Assembly (NCBI RefSeq): GCF_007677725.1
Contig: NZ_VEDF01000005.1
Span: 359,691 to 423,690 of the forward strand
Direction: 5' to 3'
Length of the DNA: 64,000 nucleotides
From: Pseudomonas sp. URMO17WK12:I11
GTDB taxonomy: Bacteria; Pseudomonadota; Gammaproteobacteria; Pseudomonadales; Pseudomonadaceae
Shown here piece after piece: positions 8,642-18,918 of this stretch (position 1 is its first letter; each line of letters begins with the position of its first letter). The position numbers and the translations under genes were made by a program. The notes beneath the pieces are model-generated. The model was given only the letters and a program-made list of their open reading frames with translations, searched no databases and was not told the DNA's origin.

Positions 8642-9547
8642 TCAAGACCAGGCGAACTTGCGCGGCAGCGATATCAGGGGCTGCTCGCGAAACGCCAGGT
8701 AATGACGCAGCACCTGCACCGGGGCCTCAGTGTGCGGATAGTGGCCGATGTTGGCCAACTCGACCACGTCGGCGCCGGGTACCAACTGGCGGTAGCGCTC
8801 AACCATACCGGCGCCGGAAACCGGGTCAGCCACGCCGTTGATCAGGCGCAGCGCCACCCCGTCACGCTGCAAGGCGCCAACCCAGCGCTCGCGATGCTGC
8901 CTGCGCTCGGGCACGAACCCCACCAGCTTGTGCATGATGCGCGTGCCACGGTTGGCGGTCATCAGGCTCCAGCAGTCATCCAGCGCGCTTTCGCTGGGGC
9001 GGGTGGCCGGGCCGTAGATGTGGCTGACCGTGCGCACCAGGTCGTCGCGCCCGAAGGTGCGCCCGACCAGCCAGCCAAGGCGACTGAGCAGCAGCTTCTG
9101 CACCAGCAGGACCTGGCAGCTTTCCGGGAACAGGCCGCTGTTGAGAAACGCGCAGCTGGCGATATCGGCACGCTGTTCATGATGCCGGGCCAGCAGCTCC
9201 TGGGCGACGCTACCACCGTAGTCGTGCGCCAGCAGGTGCACGGGCTGGTCGACCTGCAAGTGCGCCAACAGTGCCTGCTGCAGGTCGGCCTGTTCGATCA
9301 GGCTGTAAGGGTGATCGAGCGGCTTGGCGGAATCGCCGAAACCGAGCATGTCGCAGGCGATGACCCGAAAGCGTTGCGCCAGGGGGGCCCATAAGTAATG
9401 CCAATCCCAGCTGGCCGTGGGAAAGCCGTGCAGCAGCAGCAGTGGCTCCCCCTGCCCCGCCGTCCAGTAACGAATAGTCTGCCCCCGGAAGGCAAAACTC
9501 TGCCCACGGGTGCGCCAGACGCGCAGTGGAATCTCGGCCAAAGGCAT
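8642..9547 (-). CDS. Alpha/beta hydrolase, epoxide-hydrolase/haloalkane-dehalogenase type
   Basis: About 301 residues with an alpha/beta hydrolase fold. LLLLHGFPTASWDW gives the oxyanion HG motif, and the nucleophile elbow reads LAHDYGGS, with aspartate as nucleophile. Asp nucleophiles mark the epoxide hydrolase and haloalkane dehalogenase branch rather than the serine esterases. A C-terminal GHYPHTEAP supplies the catalytic His. The frame also opens at a GTG at 9610, but the conserved region starts near ATG 9547. It is on the same strand as the dehydrogenase, 113 bp upstream; a lipid or xenobiotic substrate is a guess. Confidence 0.8.
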   Translation of the reverse strand: MPLAEIPLRVWRTRGQSFAFRGQTIRYWTAGQGEPLLLLHGFPTASWDWHYLWAPLAQRFRVIACDMLGFGDSAKPLDHPYSLIEQADLQQALLAHLQVDQPVHLLAHDYGGSVAQELLARHHEQRADIASCAFLNSGLFPESCQVLLVQKLLLSRLGWLVGRTFGRDDLVRTVSHIYGPATRPSESALDDCWSLMTANRGTRIMHKLVGFVPERRQHRERWVGALQRDGVALRLINGVADPVSGAGMVERYRQLVPGADVVELANIGHYPHTEAPVQVLRHYLAFREQPLISLPRKFAWS

Positions 9548-9738
9548 CAGGATGGTCTCGGTGGGTTGCTGCTGGCGAAACAGAGCAAGGCTGCGGTCAT
9601 TGCATGTCACCTCGGCACTTACTTGTGCTCTCTATGTCGAGGTGAGTGTAATCAGCAGCCCGGCAGGTGAAACTTGCGTTACCAGCCAGCTTGATGACCG
9701 AGCGAGTCAGTGGCACGAACGGTCACTGCTGTCAGGGC

Positions 9739-10194
9739 TCAGGCCTTGAGCGCTTGCACAAGCTCCGCCAACCACGGCTCGGCATCCGCTTCGGGGGTGA
9801 CGGTTTCACTGGCATCGAGCTTGAGCATCGGCAGCACTTCACGCACGCCAAGCTCGGCGAACAATTCGCGCAGTTGCTCGCCGGCGCCGCAGTAGGTGTC
9901 GCCATAACTCGAATCGCCCAGGGCGATCACCGCGCCCGGCAAGTCGCGCAGCGCGCTTGGCAGGGTATCGCGCAGGCTGCTGTACAGTGGCATCAGGCTG
10001 TCCGGCAGTTCGCCCATACCGGTCGTCGAGGTGACTGCGAGCAACGCCTCAGGCGCAAAGCCTTCGATATCCTGGGCGGTGGCGCGTGCAGCATGCCAGG
10101 CTTGCAGGCCGGCCGCGGCGAGCAATGAAGCGGCGTGCCGGGCAACTTCATCGGCAGTGCCGTAGACGGAGCCAGAAATGATGGCGACTTTCAT
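9739..10194 (-). CDS. Flavodoxin (MioC-type)
   Basis: A 151-residue flavodoxin. MKVAIISGSVYGTADEVARH holds the FMN phosphate-binding loop SGSVYGTA, and TSTTGMGELPD plus ALGDSSYGDTYCGAG are the isoalloxazine-binding loops. The length fits single-domain short flavodoxins such as MioC. The start at ATG 10194 is where the family begins; the frame stays open upstream without homology. It would carry electrons to an unknown acceptor. Confidence 0.87.
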   Translation of the reverse strand: MKVAIISGSVYGTADEVARHAASLLAAAGLQAWHAARATAQDIEGFAPEALLAVTSTTGMGELPDSLMPLYSSLRDTLPSALRDLPGAVIALGDSSYGDTYCGAGEQLRELFAELGVREVLPMLKLDASETVTPEADAEPWLAELVQALKA

Positions 10195-10375
10195 GAAAGA
10201 AGATTCCGAAACTAAGTGAATCCGTAGGATACTAGCATCGCGAGATAGCAAAAGGCCGCCAGTGCGCACTTTGCCAGCCTGTACCGTTCGTCGCCAATCA
10301 AGGCCAAGCCTTTGAACCAAGCCCTACGGCGCAGGTCTATCTTCGTTGAAGAAACGGTCATCATCGAGTTCGATC

Positions 10376-10993
10376 ATGCAAGCAGATACGCTCCTGACTC
10401 AGGACGAGCTGGACTTCATCCAGGACATGCAGCATTCGCCACAGTTGAACCAGGCTGAGCCGACCGCGAGCCTGCTGGTCAATGGCGATCCGCATGTGCA
10501 GTCGCTGCTTGCGCGCCTGGTGGCCAATGAACGCGTGACCCTGCAGGCGCAAGTCAACAACCAGCAGATCAGCTTTCCGCTGCAACTGGTCGAAGATGAA
10601 TTTCACGCCATGCACGTGCAGATCGGCTCGCCGGAAATCTACGAAGATGGCCCGATGCTGCGCCCCTGGCGCCTGTCGCTGGAGCAGCCTTGCCCATTGC
10701 TCGACGACCAGGGCCGTGCCAGTGGCCTGTGTGTGCGAGACATTTCCTTCAACGGCGCATTGATCGAAGTCCAGGGCCTGGACAAGGCGCCCTCGCGTTT
10801 CGACCTGCATTTCGCCGCCGATGGCATCGCCGCGATCGGGCTGCATGGCCGTTTACTGCGCCGCGTCGGCCCGCACCTGGCGGCTTATGACCTGAGCCGC
10901 AGCCCAGCGGCGGAAATCGAGCGGCTGCGTGAGTACATCCTGCAAGCCCACCGTCAGGTTCATCCTGAATTGCACGAGCAGCTACCTGGCTGA
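10376..10993 (+). CDS. PilZ domain protein (c-di-GMP binding)
   Basis: A 205-residue protein with a variable N-terminal part (VQSLLARLVANERVTLQAQV, YcgR-N-like) and a C-terminal PilZ domain (about residues 90-190). LRPWRLSLEQPCPL carries the arginine-rich switch in altered form, and VRDISFNGALIEV is the DxSxxG motif. It would sense cyclic di-GMP in the cytoplasm. The target, possibly motility or adhesion, is not shown by context. A yfiN-like diguanylate cyclase lies elsewhere in the window. Confidence 0.82.
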   Translation: MQADTLLTQDELDFIQDMQHSPQLNQAEPTASLLVNGDPHVQSLLARLVANERVTLQAQVNNQQISFPLQLVEDEFHAMHVQIGSPEIYEDGPMLRPWRLSLEQPCPLLDDQGRASGLCVRDISFNGALIEVQGLDKAPSRFDLHFAADGIAAIGLHGRLLRRVGPHLAAYDLSRSPAAEIERLREYILQAHRQVHPELHEQLPG

Positions 10994-11067
10994 GCAGCGG
11001 CCGGTACACGCGACTCGCGGCCTGTCACTGCTCCAAGGGGGAAACACTTCGGGTATGCTGGGCGGCA

Positions 11068-11790
11068 ATGAAGAACGTACAAGTTGACCGCCCGCACATG
11101 AACAGCCCAATCCTTGTCACCGGCGCCAGCCAGCGCGTCGGATTGGCCCTGGCCCTCGAGCTGGCCGAGGCCGGCCACACCGTGGTCAGCGCCAGCCGCA
11201 GCCTGTCAGCCCACCCAGCGCATCCGAATATCCAGCAGTTCCAGGCCGACTTGTGCATCAAGGCCGATCGGGATGCGCTCATCGAGTACCTGCAGCAGCG
11301 CTACGACGGCCTGCGGGCGATCATCCACAATGCCTCGCTGTGGCTCGACGATGGCCTCGACAACCTCGAGACCATGTTCCGCCTGCACGTCGAAGCGCCC
11401 TACCACCTCAACCTTGCGCTCGGTGAAATGCTCGGCAAGGTCGAAAAGGCCGACATCATCCATATTTGCGACGAAACCTCGTCACGCGGCAGCAAAGGCC
11501 ACATCGGTTATGCCGCGACCAAGGCTGCGTTGCAGAACATGGTGCTGTCGTTCGCTGAAAAGTACGCACCCACCGTGCACGTCAACGGCATTCTGCCTGG
11601 CCTGCTGATTCTCAAGCAGGACGGCGACGAGGCTTACCGCCAGCAGACCCTGAAAAAGGCCCTGCTGGAATTCGAGCCTGGCGCAGGCCCGTTGATCGAA
11701 ACCGTCAAGTACCTGCTGGCCAGCCAATACAGCACCGGCAGCCAGGTGGTCATCAACGGTGGCCGCCACCTTAAGAATCGCATGATCTGA
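11068..11790 (+). CDS. folM: Dihydromonapterin reductase / SDR
   Basis: A 240-residue short-chain dehydrogenase reducing dihydromonapterin (and dihydrofolate weakly) in pterin cofactor synthesis. It has TGASQRVG for NADPH, HNASLW in place of NNAG, and the YAATKAALQNM catalytic Tyr/Lys segment; GGRHLK at the end matches FolM. An ATG at 11098 is an alternative start giving 230 residues; neither has a strong ribosome-binding site. DUF1244 and hopJ genes follow within 10 bp, so an operon is likely. Confidence 0.87.
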   Translation: MKNVQVDRPHMNSPILVTGASQRVGLALALELAEAGHTVVSASRSLSAHPAHPNIQQFQADLCIKADRDALIEYLQQRYDGLRAIIHNASLWLDDGLDNLETMFRLHVEAPYHLNLALGEMLGKVEKADIIHICDETSSRGSKGHIGYAATKAALQNMVLSFAEKYAPTVHVNGILPGLLILKQDGDEAYRQQTLKKALLEFEPGAGPLIETVKYLLASQYSTGSQVVINGGRHLKNRMI

Positions 11791-11799
11791 GAGGACTCC

Positions 11800-12096
11800 A
11801 TGACCGAACAGCAACAGCTCGAACTCGAAGCCGCCGCCTTCAGGCGCCTGGTCGACCACCTGCAGAAACGCACCGACGTGCAGAACATCGACCTGATGAA
11901 CCTGTCCGGCTTCTGCCGCAATTGCCTGTCCAAGTGGTACAAGGCCGCGGCCGATGAGCGCCAGCTCGACCTCAGCCTGGACGATGCCCGCGAAGCGGTG
12001 TACGGCATGCCCTATGCGCAGTGGAAAGCCCAATACCAGAAAGAAGCCAGCGCCGAACAGCAAGCGGCGTTCGAACAAGGAAAACCCCGTGACTGA
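11800..12096 (+). CDS. DUF1244 family protein
   Basis: A 98-residue soluble protein. LMNLSGFCRNCLSKWYKAAA and DDAREAVYGMPYAQWKAQYQ are the conserved core of DUF1244, whose two cysteines (CxxC-like FCRNC) are invariant. Function is unknown. It starts 9 bp after folM with GAGGA upstream, and overlaps the next gene by 8 bp, so it is the middle gene of a three-gene operon. Confidence 0.85.
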   Translation: MTEQQQLELEAAAFRRLVDHLQKRTDVQNIDLMNLSGFCRNCLSKWYKAAADERQLDLSLDDAREAVYGMPYAQWKAQYQKEASAEQQAAFEQGKPRD

Positions 12097-12430
12097 TCTG
12101 AACACCCTGTACGCCAGCCTTTCCAGCGGCCAGCACCAGTTCGCCGACACCCTGGCGTTCATTGCCAGCCATTACCACTACCAGCCGCAAGCGTTCAGCA
12201 ACGGCGGGGTGGAAAACGCGGCTGGGCAGAACGAAGGCTCATGCAAGACCTTGGGCCTGGCATTGCTTGAAGGGCTGAGCGACGAGCAAGCGCTGCTGGC
12301 CTTCGGCGAGCACTACCGCGACGTGCTGGCAACGCCTGGGGGCAGCGACCACGGCAATATCCGCGCACTGATCGAGCACGGCCTGGCAGGCGTCAAGTTT
12401 GCCGCGCAGCCGCTGTCGCGCAAGGGCTGA
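12089..12430 (+). CDS. HopJ type III effector family protein
   Basis: A 113-residue protein starting at GTG 12089, with AAGGA upstream, overlapping the DUF1244 gene by 8 bp. The segments TLAFIASHYHYQPQAFSNGG and NEGSCKTLGLALLEGLSDEQ are typical of the HopJ family. Despite the name, members occur widely in non-pathogenic bacteria and are probably housekeeping proteins, not secreted effectors; no type III system is present here. Function is unknown. Confidence 0.85.
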   Translation: MTDLNTLYASLSSGQHQFADTLAFIASHYHYQPQAFSNGGVENAAGQNEGSCKTLGLALLEGLSDEQALLAFGEHYRDVLATPGGSDHGNIRALIEHGLAGVKFAAQPLSRKG

Positions 12431-12461
12431 AGGACGTCCGGCCCGGTTGCCGGGCGGGCGT

Positions 12462-12490
12462 GCCAGCAGGGCTAAGACAGCCCTGCTGGC
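12462..12490. terminator. Bidirectional hairpin between convergent genes
   Basis: GCCAGCAGGGCT and AGCCCTGCTGGC form a perfect 12-bp stem with the loop AAGAC, between hopJ and fabV ends. There is no T-tract, but stem strength and position suggest a transcript end on both strands. A smaller hairpin, GCCCGG/CCGGGC, sits just before it at 12441-12455. Confidence 0.65.
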
Positions 12491-12505
12491 GCAGCTGACG
12501 GGCGC

Positions 12506-13717
12506 TTACAGCTCGACGCAGTCGAACTTCACGTCGGTGGCCACGTCTTCGTCATAGTTGACGTCGGCGCGCTCGAAGCCGAACAGGTTGAGGAACTGCT
12601 TCTTGTAACCGGCATAGTCGGTCAGCTCGAACAGGTTCTCGGTGGTGACCTGCGGCCACATGGCCTTGCAGGCGTCCTGCACGTCGTCGCGCAGTTCCCA
12701 GTCATCCAGGCGCAGGCGGGCTTTTTCGTCAACTTGCGCTGGAGCGCCATCGGCGCGGTACAGGCGATCGCGGAACATGCGGTCGAGCTGATCCTGGGTG
12801 CCTTCGTGCACACCCTTCTCCTGCATGATCTTGAACACCATCGACAGGTACAGCGGCATCACCGGGATCGCCGAGCTGGCCTGGGTGACGACCGATTTGA
12901 GCACCGCCACGTTGGCACCGCCGTTCACATCTGCGGCCAGTTTCTGGTCCAGGCGCAGGGCGGTTTCGTCCAGGTCCTGCTTGGCCTGGCCCAGTGCACC
13001 GTGCCAGTAGATCGGCCAGGTGATTTCGGTACCGATGTAGCTGAAGGCCACGGTGCGGGCGCCTTCGGCCAGCACGTCGGCGCCAGCCAGGGCGTCGATC
13101 CACAGCTGCCAGTCCTGGCCACCCATCACGGTGACGGTATCGGCGATTTCCTGCTCGGTGGCCGGCTCGATGCTGGCCTCGATGATGGTGTCCTTGTTGG
13201 TGTCGATGGCGGTCGACTTGTACGGTTGGCCGATCGGCTTGAGCGCCGAGCGGATCACTTCACCGGTCTGCGGCAGCTTGCGTACAGGCGAAGCCAGCGA
13301 GTAGATGACCAGATCGACCTTGCCGCCCATTTCGTGCTTGATCAGCTCGATGACCTTGGCACGGGCTTCATCGGAGAAGGCGTCACCATTGATCGACTTG
13401 CTGTACAGGCCCTCGGCCTTGGCGAACTTGTCGAAAGCGGCAGCGTTGTACCAGCCGGCGGTGCCAGGCTTGGTTTCAGTGCCGGGCTTTTCGAAGAACA
13501 CGCCCAGGGTATCGGCCTTGAAGCCGAACGCCGCGGTGATGCGCGCAGCCAGGCCGTAGCCGCTGGAGGCGCCGATTACCAGGACCTTCTTCGGGCCATC
13601 CTCGCGCACGCCGAGCTTGCGGGTGGCTTCGATCTGGTCACGGACGTTGAGCTCGCAGCCCTTCGGATGAGTCGTGGTGCAGATGAAACCGCGAACCTTA
13701 GGATGAATGATGGCCAA
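12506..13717 (-). CDS. fabV: NADH-dependent trans-2-enoyl-[ACP/CoA] reductase
   Basis: A 403-residue enoyl reductase that carries out the last reduction of fatty acid elongation; FabV is naturally resistant to triclosan. [16 protein letters not shown] is the nucleotide-binding site and [10 protein letters not shown] (about residues 235-244) is the Y-x8-K catalytic motif that sets FabV apart from FabI. The length agrees with the family (about 398-405). The start appears to be TTG at 13717, preceded by GAGG; no in-frame ATG lies at the conserved N-terminus, so a weak start codon is inferred. Confidence 0.95.
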   Translation of the reverse strand: MAIIHPKVRGFICTTTHPKGCELNVRDQIEATRKLGVREDGPKKVLVIGASSGYGLAARITAAFGFKADTLGVFFEKPGTETKPGTAGWYNAAAFDKFAKAEGLYSKSINGDAFSDEARAKVIELIKHEMGGKVDLVIYSLASPVRKLPQTGEVIRSALKPIGQPYKSTAIDTNKDTIIEASIEPATEQEIADTVTVMGGQDWQLWIDALAGADVLAEGARTVAFSYIGTEITWPIYWHGALGQAKQDLDETALRLDQKLAADVNGGANVAVLKSVVTQASSAIPVMPLYLSMVFKIMQEKGVHEGTQDQLDRMFRDRLYRADGAPAQVDEKARLRLDDWELRDDVQDACKAMWPQVTTENLFELTDYAGYKKQFLNLFGFERADVNYDEDVATDVKFDCVEL

Positions 13718-13948
13718 TGTCTGTACCTCGTCAGGTTTATGCGCGGAAACGCCCCTTGGGGCGATTCCATTTGATCAGAGGGTGAGACTACCCCCGCAGG
13801 TTATCCGACACATATTACGGTGTTCGCGGCCATTGTTCGTCCGCAGTACGGCCATTTATTTGCTTTTCACATCAATGGCAAAGAAAAACAAACTTAACAA
13901 ATCAGCCAAAGCCGCCGATGCTGGGGTGATCCTGCCCATTGCCCGGAG

Positions 13949-13956
13949 AACAACAA
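13949..13956 (+). promoter_or_regulatory. Candidate Crc/Hfq motif before thiolase start
   Basis: AACAACAA fits AAnAAnAA and lies between the GGAGAA ribosome-binding site and the ATG at 13958. Hfq/Crc binding here would block initiation. It is a short motif, but the position is the usual one for Crc targets. Confidence 0.4.
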
Positions 13957-13957
13957 C

Positions 13958-15136
13958 ATGAACGACGTCGTGATCGTCGCCGCCACCCGCACCGCCATCG
14001 GTAGCTTCCAAGGCGCGCTGGCCAACCTGCCAGCCGTCGACCTGGGTGCAGCGGTGATCAAGCAATTGCTGGAGCAGACCCGACTGGATCCGGCCCAGGT
14101 CGATGAAGTGATCCTCGGCCAGGTACTGACGGCAGGCGCTGGGCAGAACCCGGCACGCCAGGCGGCGATCAAGGCCGGCCTGCCCTATTCGGTGCCAGCC
14201 CTGACCTTGAACAAGGTCTGCGGCTCTGGCCTCAAGGCCCTGCACCTGGCGGCGCAAGCGATTCGATGCGGTGACGCCGAGGTGGTGATCGCCGGTGGCC
14301 AGGAGAACATGAGCCTGGCCCCGTACGTGATGCCCTCGGCCCGTACCGGTCAGCGCATGGGCCACGGGCAACTGGTCGACAGCATGATCAGCGACGGCCT
14401 GTGGGATGCCTTCAACGATTACCACATGGGCATCACGGCCGAGAACCTGGTAGAACGCTATGGCCTGAGCCGTGAGCAGCAGGACGCCTTCGCTGCCGAG
14501 TCGCAGCGCAAGGCCGTGGCAGCCATCGAGACCGGCCGCTTCGCCGATGAAATCACGCCAATCGTGATCCCGCAGAAAAAAGGCGAGCCGACCGTGTTCG
14601 CCCGCGACGAACAACCGCGCGCGGACACCACTGCCCAATCGCTGGCGAAGCTGCGCGCGGCCTTCAAAAAAGACGGCAGCGTCACCGCTGGCAATGCCTC
14701 CAGTCTCAACGACGGCGCCGCCGCCGTTCTGCTGATGAGCGCCAGCAAGGCGCAGGCATTGGGCTTGCCGGTAATGGCGAAGATTGCCAGTTATGCCAGC
14801 GCCGGGGTCGATCCGGCGTTCATGGGTATCGGGCCGGTGTCGGCGACCCAGCGTTGCCTGGAAAAGGCCGGCTGGCAACTGGCCGACCTCGACCTGATCG
14901 AGGCCAACGAGGCCTTTGCCGCCCAGGCGCTGGCGGTGGGCAAGGCACTGGAGTGGGATGCGAACAAGGTCAATGTCAATGGCGGGGCCATCGCCCTGGG
15001 GCATCCGATCGGCGCGTCCGGCTGCCGGGTGCTGGTGACGCTGCTGCATGAAATGATCAAGCGCGATGCCAGGAAGGGCCTGGCCACCTTGTGCATCGGC
15101 GGCGGCCAAGGCGTCGCGCTGGCGATCGAGCGCTGA
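13958..15136 (+). CDS. Acetyl-CoA C-acetyltransferase (thiolase II)
   Basis: A 392-residue thiolase condensing or cleaving acetyl-CoA/acetoacetyl-CoA. The nucleophilic cysteine is in [12 protein letters not shown] (about residue 89), the His in [17 protein letters not shown] (about 348) and the second Cys in CIGGGQGVA near the C-terminus. It could serve acetoacetate use, ketone catabolism or acetoacetyl-CoA supply; note that fahA makes acetoacetate, although the genes are 9 kb apart. The gene is divergent from fabV and convergent with the MetE-like gene, whose end abuts it exactly (15136/15137). Confidence 0.92.
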   Translation: MNDVVIVAATRTAIGSFQGALANLPAVDLGAAVIKQLLEQTRLDPAQVDEVILGQVLTAGAGQNPARQAAIKAGLPYSVPALTLNKVCGSGLKALHLAAQAIRCGDAEVVIAGGQENMSLAPYVMPSARTGQRMGHGQLVDSMISDGLWDAFNDYHMGITAENLVERYGLSREQQDAFAAESQRKAVAAIETGRFADEITPIVIPQKKGEPTVFARDEQPRADTTAQSLAKLRAAFKKDGSVTAGNASSLNDGAAAVLLMSASKAQALGLPVMAKIASYASAGVDPAFMGIGPVSATQRCLEKAGWQLADLDLIEANEAFAAQALAVGKALEWDANKVNVNGGAIALGHPIGASGCRVLVTLLHEMIKRDARKGLATLCIGGGQGVALAIER

Positions 15137-15988
15137 TCAGGCGCTGACCCGCACCGCGCGCTCAGCCGCCTGGTTGACGGCCTTGGCCAGCCGCGTGACT
15201 TCCTGGCACTTGTGCACAGCCTGCTCGACCGGGCTACGCAGCGAGGCGCAGGCGGTGGCTACCCACAGCCTGTCACCCAGCCGCTCGTGAGCATCGAACA
15301 ACAGCTGCAGGTGCTGTTGCTGCTCACCCGGCGCGGCATCCTCGGCATCGACCACACCGAGTGACAGCACTTTGTAGGCCGGCAGCCGGTCGAGCACCGT
15401 CTGATACTGCTCGGCAGCCTGCACCAGGTCCACATGCAAGCCGTCGACGGGCAGGTTGACGGCCAAGCCGAGGTTCCCGTCGAGCGCGCCGCCATAGGTG
15501 GCAATGAGTTTTTTCAGCGGCGCGCGCTGCAGGATGTTATAGACGCGCTCGTAGGCATTCTTCCAGGCTTGGGGCAACTCGAGGGTCAGGATCGGCTCAT
15601 CGATCTGCACCCATTCGACACCTTGCCCAGCCAGGCGATTGAGCATCTGGTCGTACAGCGGCAACAGGCGATCGAGCAGTTCCAGCCTGTCGAGCTGAGC
15701 GTCTTCTGCCTGGCCGAACCACAGGTAACTCAACGGCCCTGTCACCACGGGCTTGACTGCGTGGCCCAACGCAGTGGCGTCTTGCACCTCGGCGTGCAAG
15801 GCTTCCCAGCCGAGAATGGCCTGCGGGTCGGCATCAATCAGCGCGTGCGGCTGCTCAGGGGCGTACCAGGCGAAGTCGCCTACGGGCAGCAGTTCGATGC
15901 CGGCCTCTTTCTGCACCTGCCAGTGGCGTGCCCGCATTGCGCGATCGCAGCCGGTACGCGGAAAGCCCAGATTGTGTGCCAGCGCCAT
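15137..15988 (-). CDS. MetE N-terminal-domain-only protein, internally shortened
   Basis: A 283-residue protein that aligns with only the N-terminal half of cobalamin-independent methionine synthase (about 755 residues). It has MALAHNLGFPR, ARHWQVQKEAGIELLPVGDF, KPVVTGPLSYLWFG, GVEWVQIDEPILTLELPQAW and GLHVDLVQAAEQYQ. Two blocks present in MetE are missing: about 25 residues after the first motif and about 50 after FAWY. The C-terminal catalytic zinc domain is absent, so it cannot be a normal methionine synthase. The frame is intact, so it may be a functional folate-binding paralogue or an old remnant. It faces a methylenetetrahydrofolate-reductase-like gene. Confidence 0.8.
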   Translation of the reverse strand: MALAHNLGFPRTGCDRAMRARHWQVQKEAGIELLPVGDFAWYAPEQPHALIDADPQAILGWEALHAEVQDATALGHAVKPVVTGPLSYLWFGQAEDAQLDRLELLDRLLPLYDQMLNRLAGQGVEWVQIDEPILTLELPQAWKNAYERVYNILQRAPLKKLIATYGGALDGNLGLAVNLPVDGLHVDLVQAAEQYQTVLDRLPAYKVLSLGVVDAEDAAPGEQQQHLQLLFDAHERLGDRLWVATACASLRSPVEQAVHKCQEVTRLAKAVNQAAERAVRVSA

Positions 15989-16087
15989 GTCATGTCTCTC
16001 GAACTACAAAAAAGAATGAGGCGATTGTCCGGTGCCGAAGGCGTTGAGACAAACTCATAAAATTTGAGATCAACTCAAGAATTTCTC

Positions 16088-16207
16088 ATGATCGAGTGGA
16101 CCGGCATGTCTTTTTCGGAGCAGCATTCTGCGCCTGCGGACATGGGTCAGGGACACGCCATGTCGCACAATGCCAATCTGAACCGCCTGGGTGCCTATTG
16201 CCGATGA
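16088..16207 (+). CDS. Possible 39-codon upstream ORF coupled to the MTHFR-like gene
   Basis: A 39-codon frame beginning MIEWTGMSFSEQ and ending LNRLGAYCR has its stop overlapping the next start in an ATGA. Internal ATGs at 16106 and 16160 are possible shorter starts; the one at 16160 has AGGGA eight bases upstream and would give a 15-residue peptide. The downstream gene lacks a clear ribosome-binding site of its own, so translational coupling is plausible. No homology recognised; it may be a leader peptide or nothing. Confidence 0.35.
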   Translation: MIEWTGMSFSEQHSAPADMGQGHAMSHNANLNRLGAYCR

Positions 16208-17650
16208 GCCTGCTGAAAACTGCACTGCGCGAAAAGCGCTTCGTCTGCGTCATGGAATTCGTGCCGAAACCGTCGGCGCAGCGTTTTGCCGACATGCAGG
16301 CGATCCTGGCGCGCCAACAGCTATGCGGTTGGCCGCTGAGCGTGGCCATCGGCGATCGCGTGGGCAGCCCGCTGGACCTCTCACCCCTGGATGCACTGGC
16401 CTCGTTTACCCATCAACCTGACGCCCTGCCGCACTTCTCGGGCAAGGACCGTGAGCGCCATCACCTGCTGGCGCAGTTGCAGCGCATGCAGGCGGCAGGG
16501 CTTGAGCAACTGTTGCTGCTGACCGGTGATCGGCTGCCAGGTCACCAACCGGGACAGCGCCCGGTGCGCTACCTGGAGTCGGTCGCAGCCTTGCTGATCG
16601 CGCGCCAGGCATGCCCTGATTGGCTGTTGGGGGCGGCGCTGAACCCGTTCAAATACCAGGAGGAAGAAGGCGCAGCGCAGTATTTCAAGGGGCAGAAGAA
16701 GCTCGCTGCCGGCGCGGATTTTCTAACCTTGCAACTGGGTTTCGATGCCGACAAGCACCACGAAGCCATGCACTGGATGCGCCGCCAACCCGCACCTAAG
16801 CCGATGCTCGCCTGCCTGATGAGCCTGACTCACGGCCGCGCCGGCATGCTCGAGCACGTCGCCGGGGTGACCGTCACCGCGTCGGTGCGCGAGATGCTCG
16901 CGGCCGAAAGTCAGGTATCCAAGGCCTTTGCCCAGAGGCGCAGTGTCGATCGTCTGGCCTTGCAGATCATCGGCGTCAAGCTGATGGGTTACGCCGGGGT
17001 GCATCTGTCGGGGATCCACGCGCCGCAGCAGCTCGATGACCTGCAGGACCGGTTGGCCCACTGGCAAGCGCAGGTCGAGAACCTCGAGCAGTGGGCACCG
17101 GCGTGGGCCGCCAGCTGGCAGATGCCGGACCTGCCCCAGGTCACGTTCCATCCCCCACAGGGTAACTGGCGCCACGGCCAGGCTCGGGCGCAGGCGTCGT
17201 TTACCGAGAAAGCCCGCTACCACCTGCTGCACGGCGCCCATGACTTGCTGTTCGAGCGCGGCCAGTGGTTGAGCAAGGCGTTTGGTTGGGCGGTGCGTCA
17301 GCCGCTGTGGGCCACCGGCACGGGCGCACGCTTGCTGCATGGCGTGGAGCGCGCCGTCAAGCGCCCTTTGCTAGGCTGCGATACCTGCGGGCGCTGCCGG
17401 CTGCAGGACACGCTCTATACTTGCCCGGAAACCTGCCCCAAGGGCCTGGCCAATGGCCCGTGCGGCGGCACTACGCTGAACCGCTGCGAGTTCGGCGACC
17501 GCGAATGCATCCACAGCGTCAAGTACCGGACCGCCAAGGCCGTAGGGCAAACGGCGGTGCTCAGCGAGCGTTTGATCCCCTGCGTCGAGGCCCACTCGCG
17601 TCACCGCAGCTCCTGGCCGCAGTGGTTCGAGCCGGGCGCGCCAGCGCGGC

Positions 17651-18628
<978 letters not shown>

Positions 18629-18658
18629 GCAAGGATTCTCCTGAAGCTGAAAATGAGT

Positions 18659-18686
18659 GTGGGAGGCCGGTTGCCCGGCCTCCCAC
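18659..18686 (-). terminator. Strong hairpin between ybdD and yjiA
   Basis: GTGGGAGGCCGG and CCGGCCTCCCAC form a perfect 12-bp GC-rich stem with loop TTGC in the 79-bp gap before yjiA. There is no T-run, so it may protect the upstream mRNA or lower yjiA expression relative to cstA rather than end transcription completely. Confidence 0.5.
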
Positions 18687-18707
18687 AGGTTCACGCACGT
18701 TGCTGGC

Positions 18708-18905
18708 TCAACAGCACTTGGGCCCGGACTTGCCACCGTAGCGTGCCTCTTGGCGTTCGCGGAAGAACTCCTCGTAGGTCATCACCGGCTTGTCCGGGTG
18801 CTTGTTGCTCATGTGCTCGACGTAGTTGTCGTAGTCAGGCATGCCCACCATCAGGCGGGCAGCCTGCCCAAGGTACTTACCCAGCCGACCCAAGTCGTTG
18901 AACAT
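18708..18905 (-). CDS. ybdD: YbdD/YjiX family small protein
   Basis: A 65-residue protein (DUF466) with [20 protein letters not shown] and [15 protein letters not shown], the family signature, and a terminal CC. YbdD is needed together with CstA for pyruvate uptake in E. coli. It starts 13 bp after the cstA stop, so it is co-transcribed and probably acts with the transporter at the membrane. Confidence 0.93.
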   Translation of the reverse strand: MFNDLGRLGKYLGQAARLMVGMPDYDNYVEHMSNKHPDKPVMTYEEFFRERQEARYGGKSGPKCC

Positions 18906-18918
18906 CACTGCAGCCCTC

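Noticed and set aside
12089..12430. Type III secretion effector
   Set aside because: The HopJ name is historical; no type III genes or hrp box are seen and the gene sits in a folM operon.
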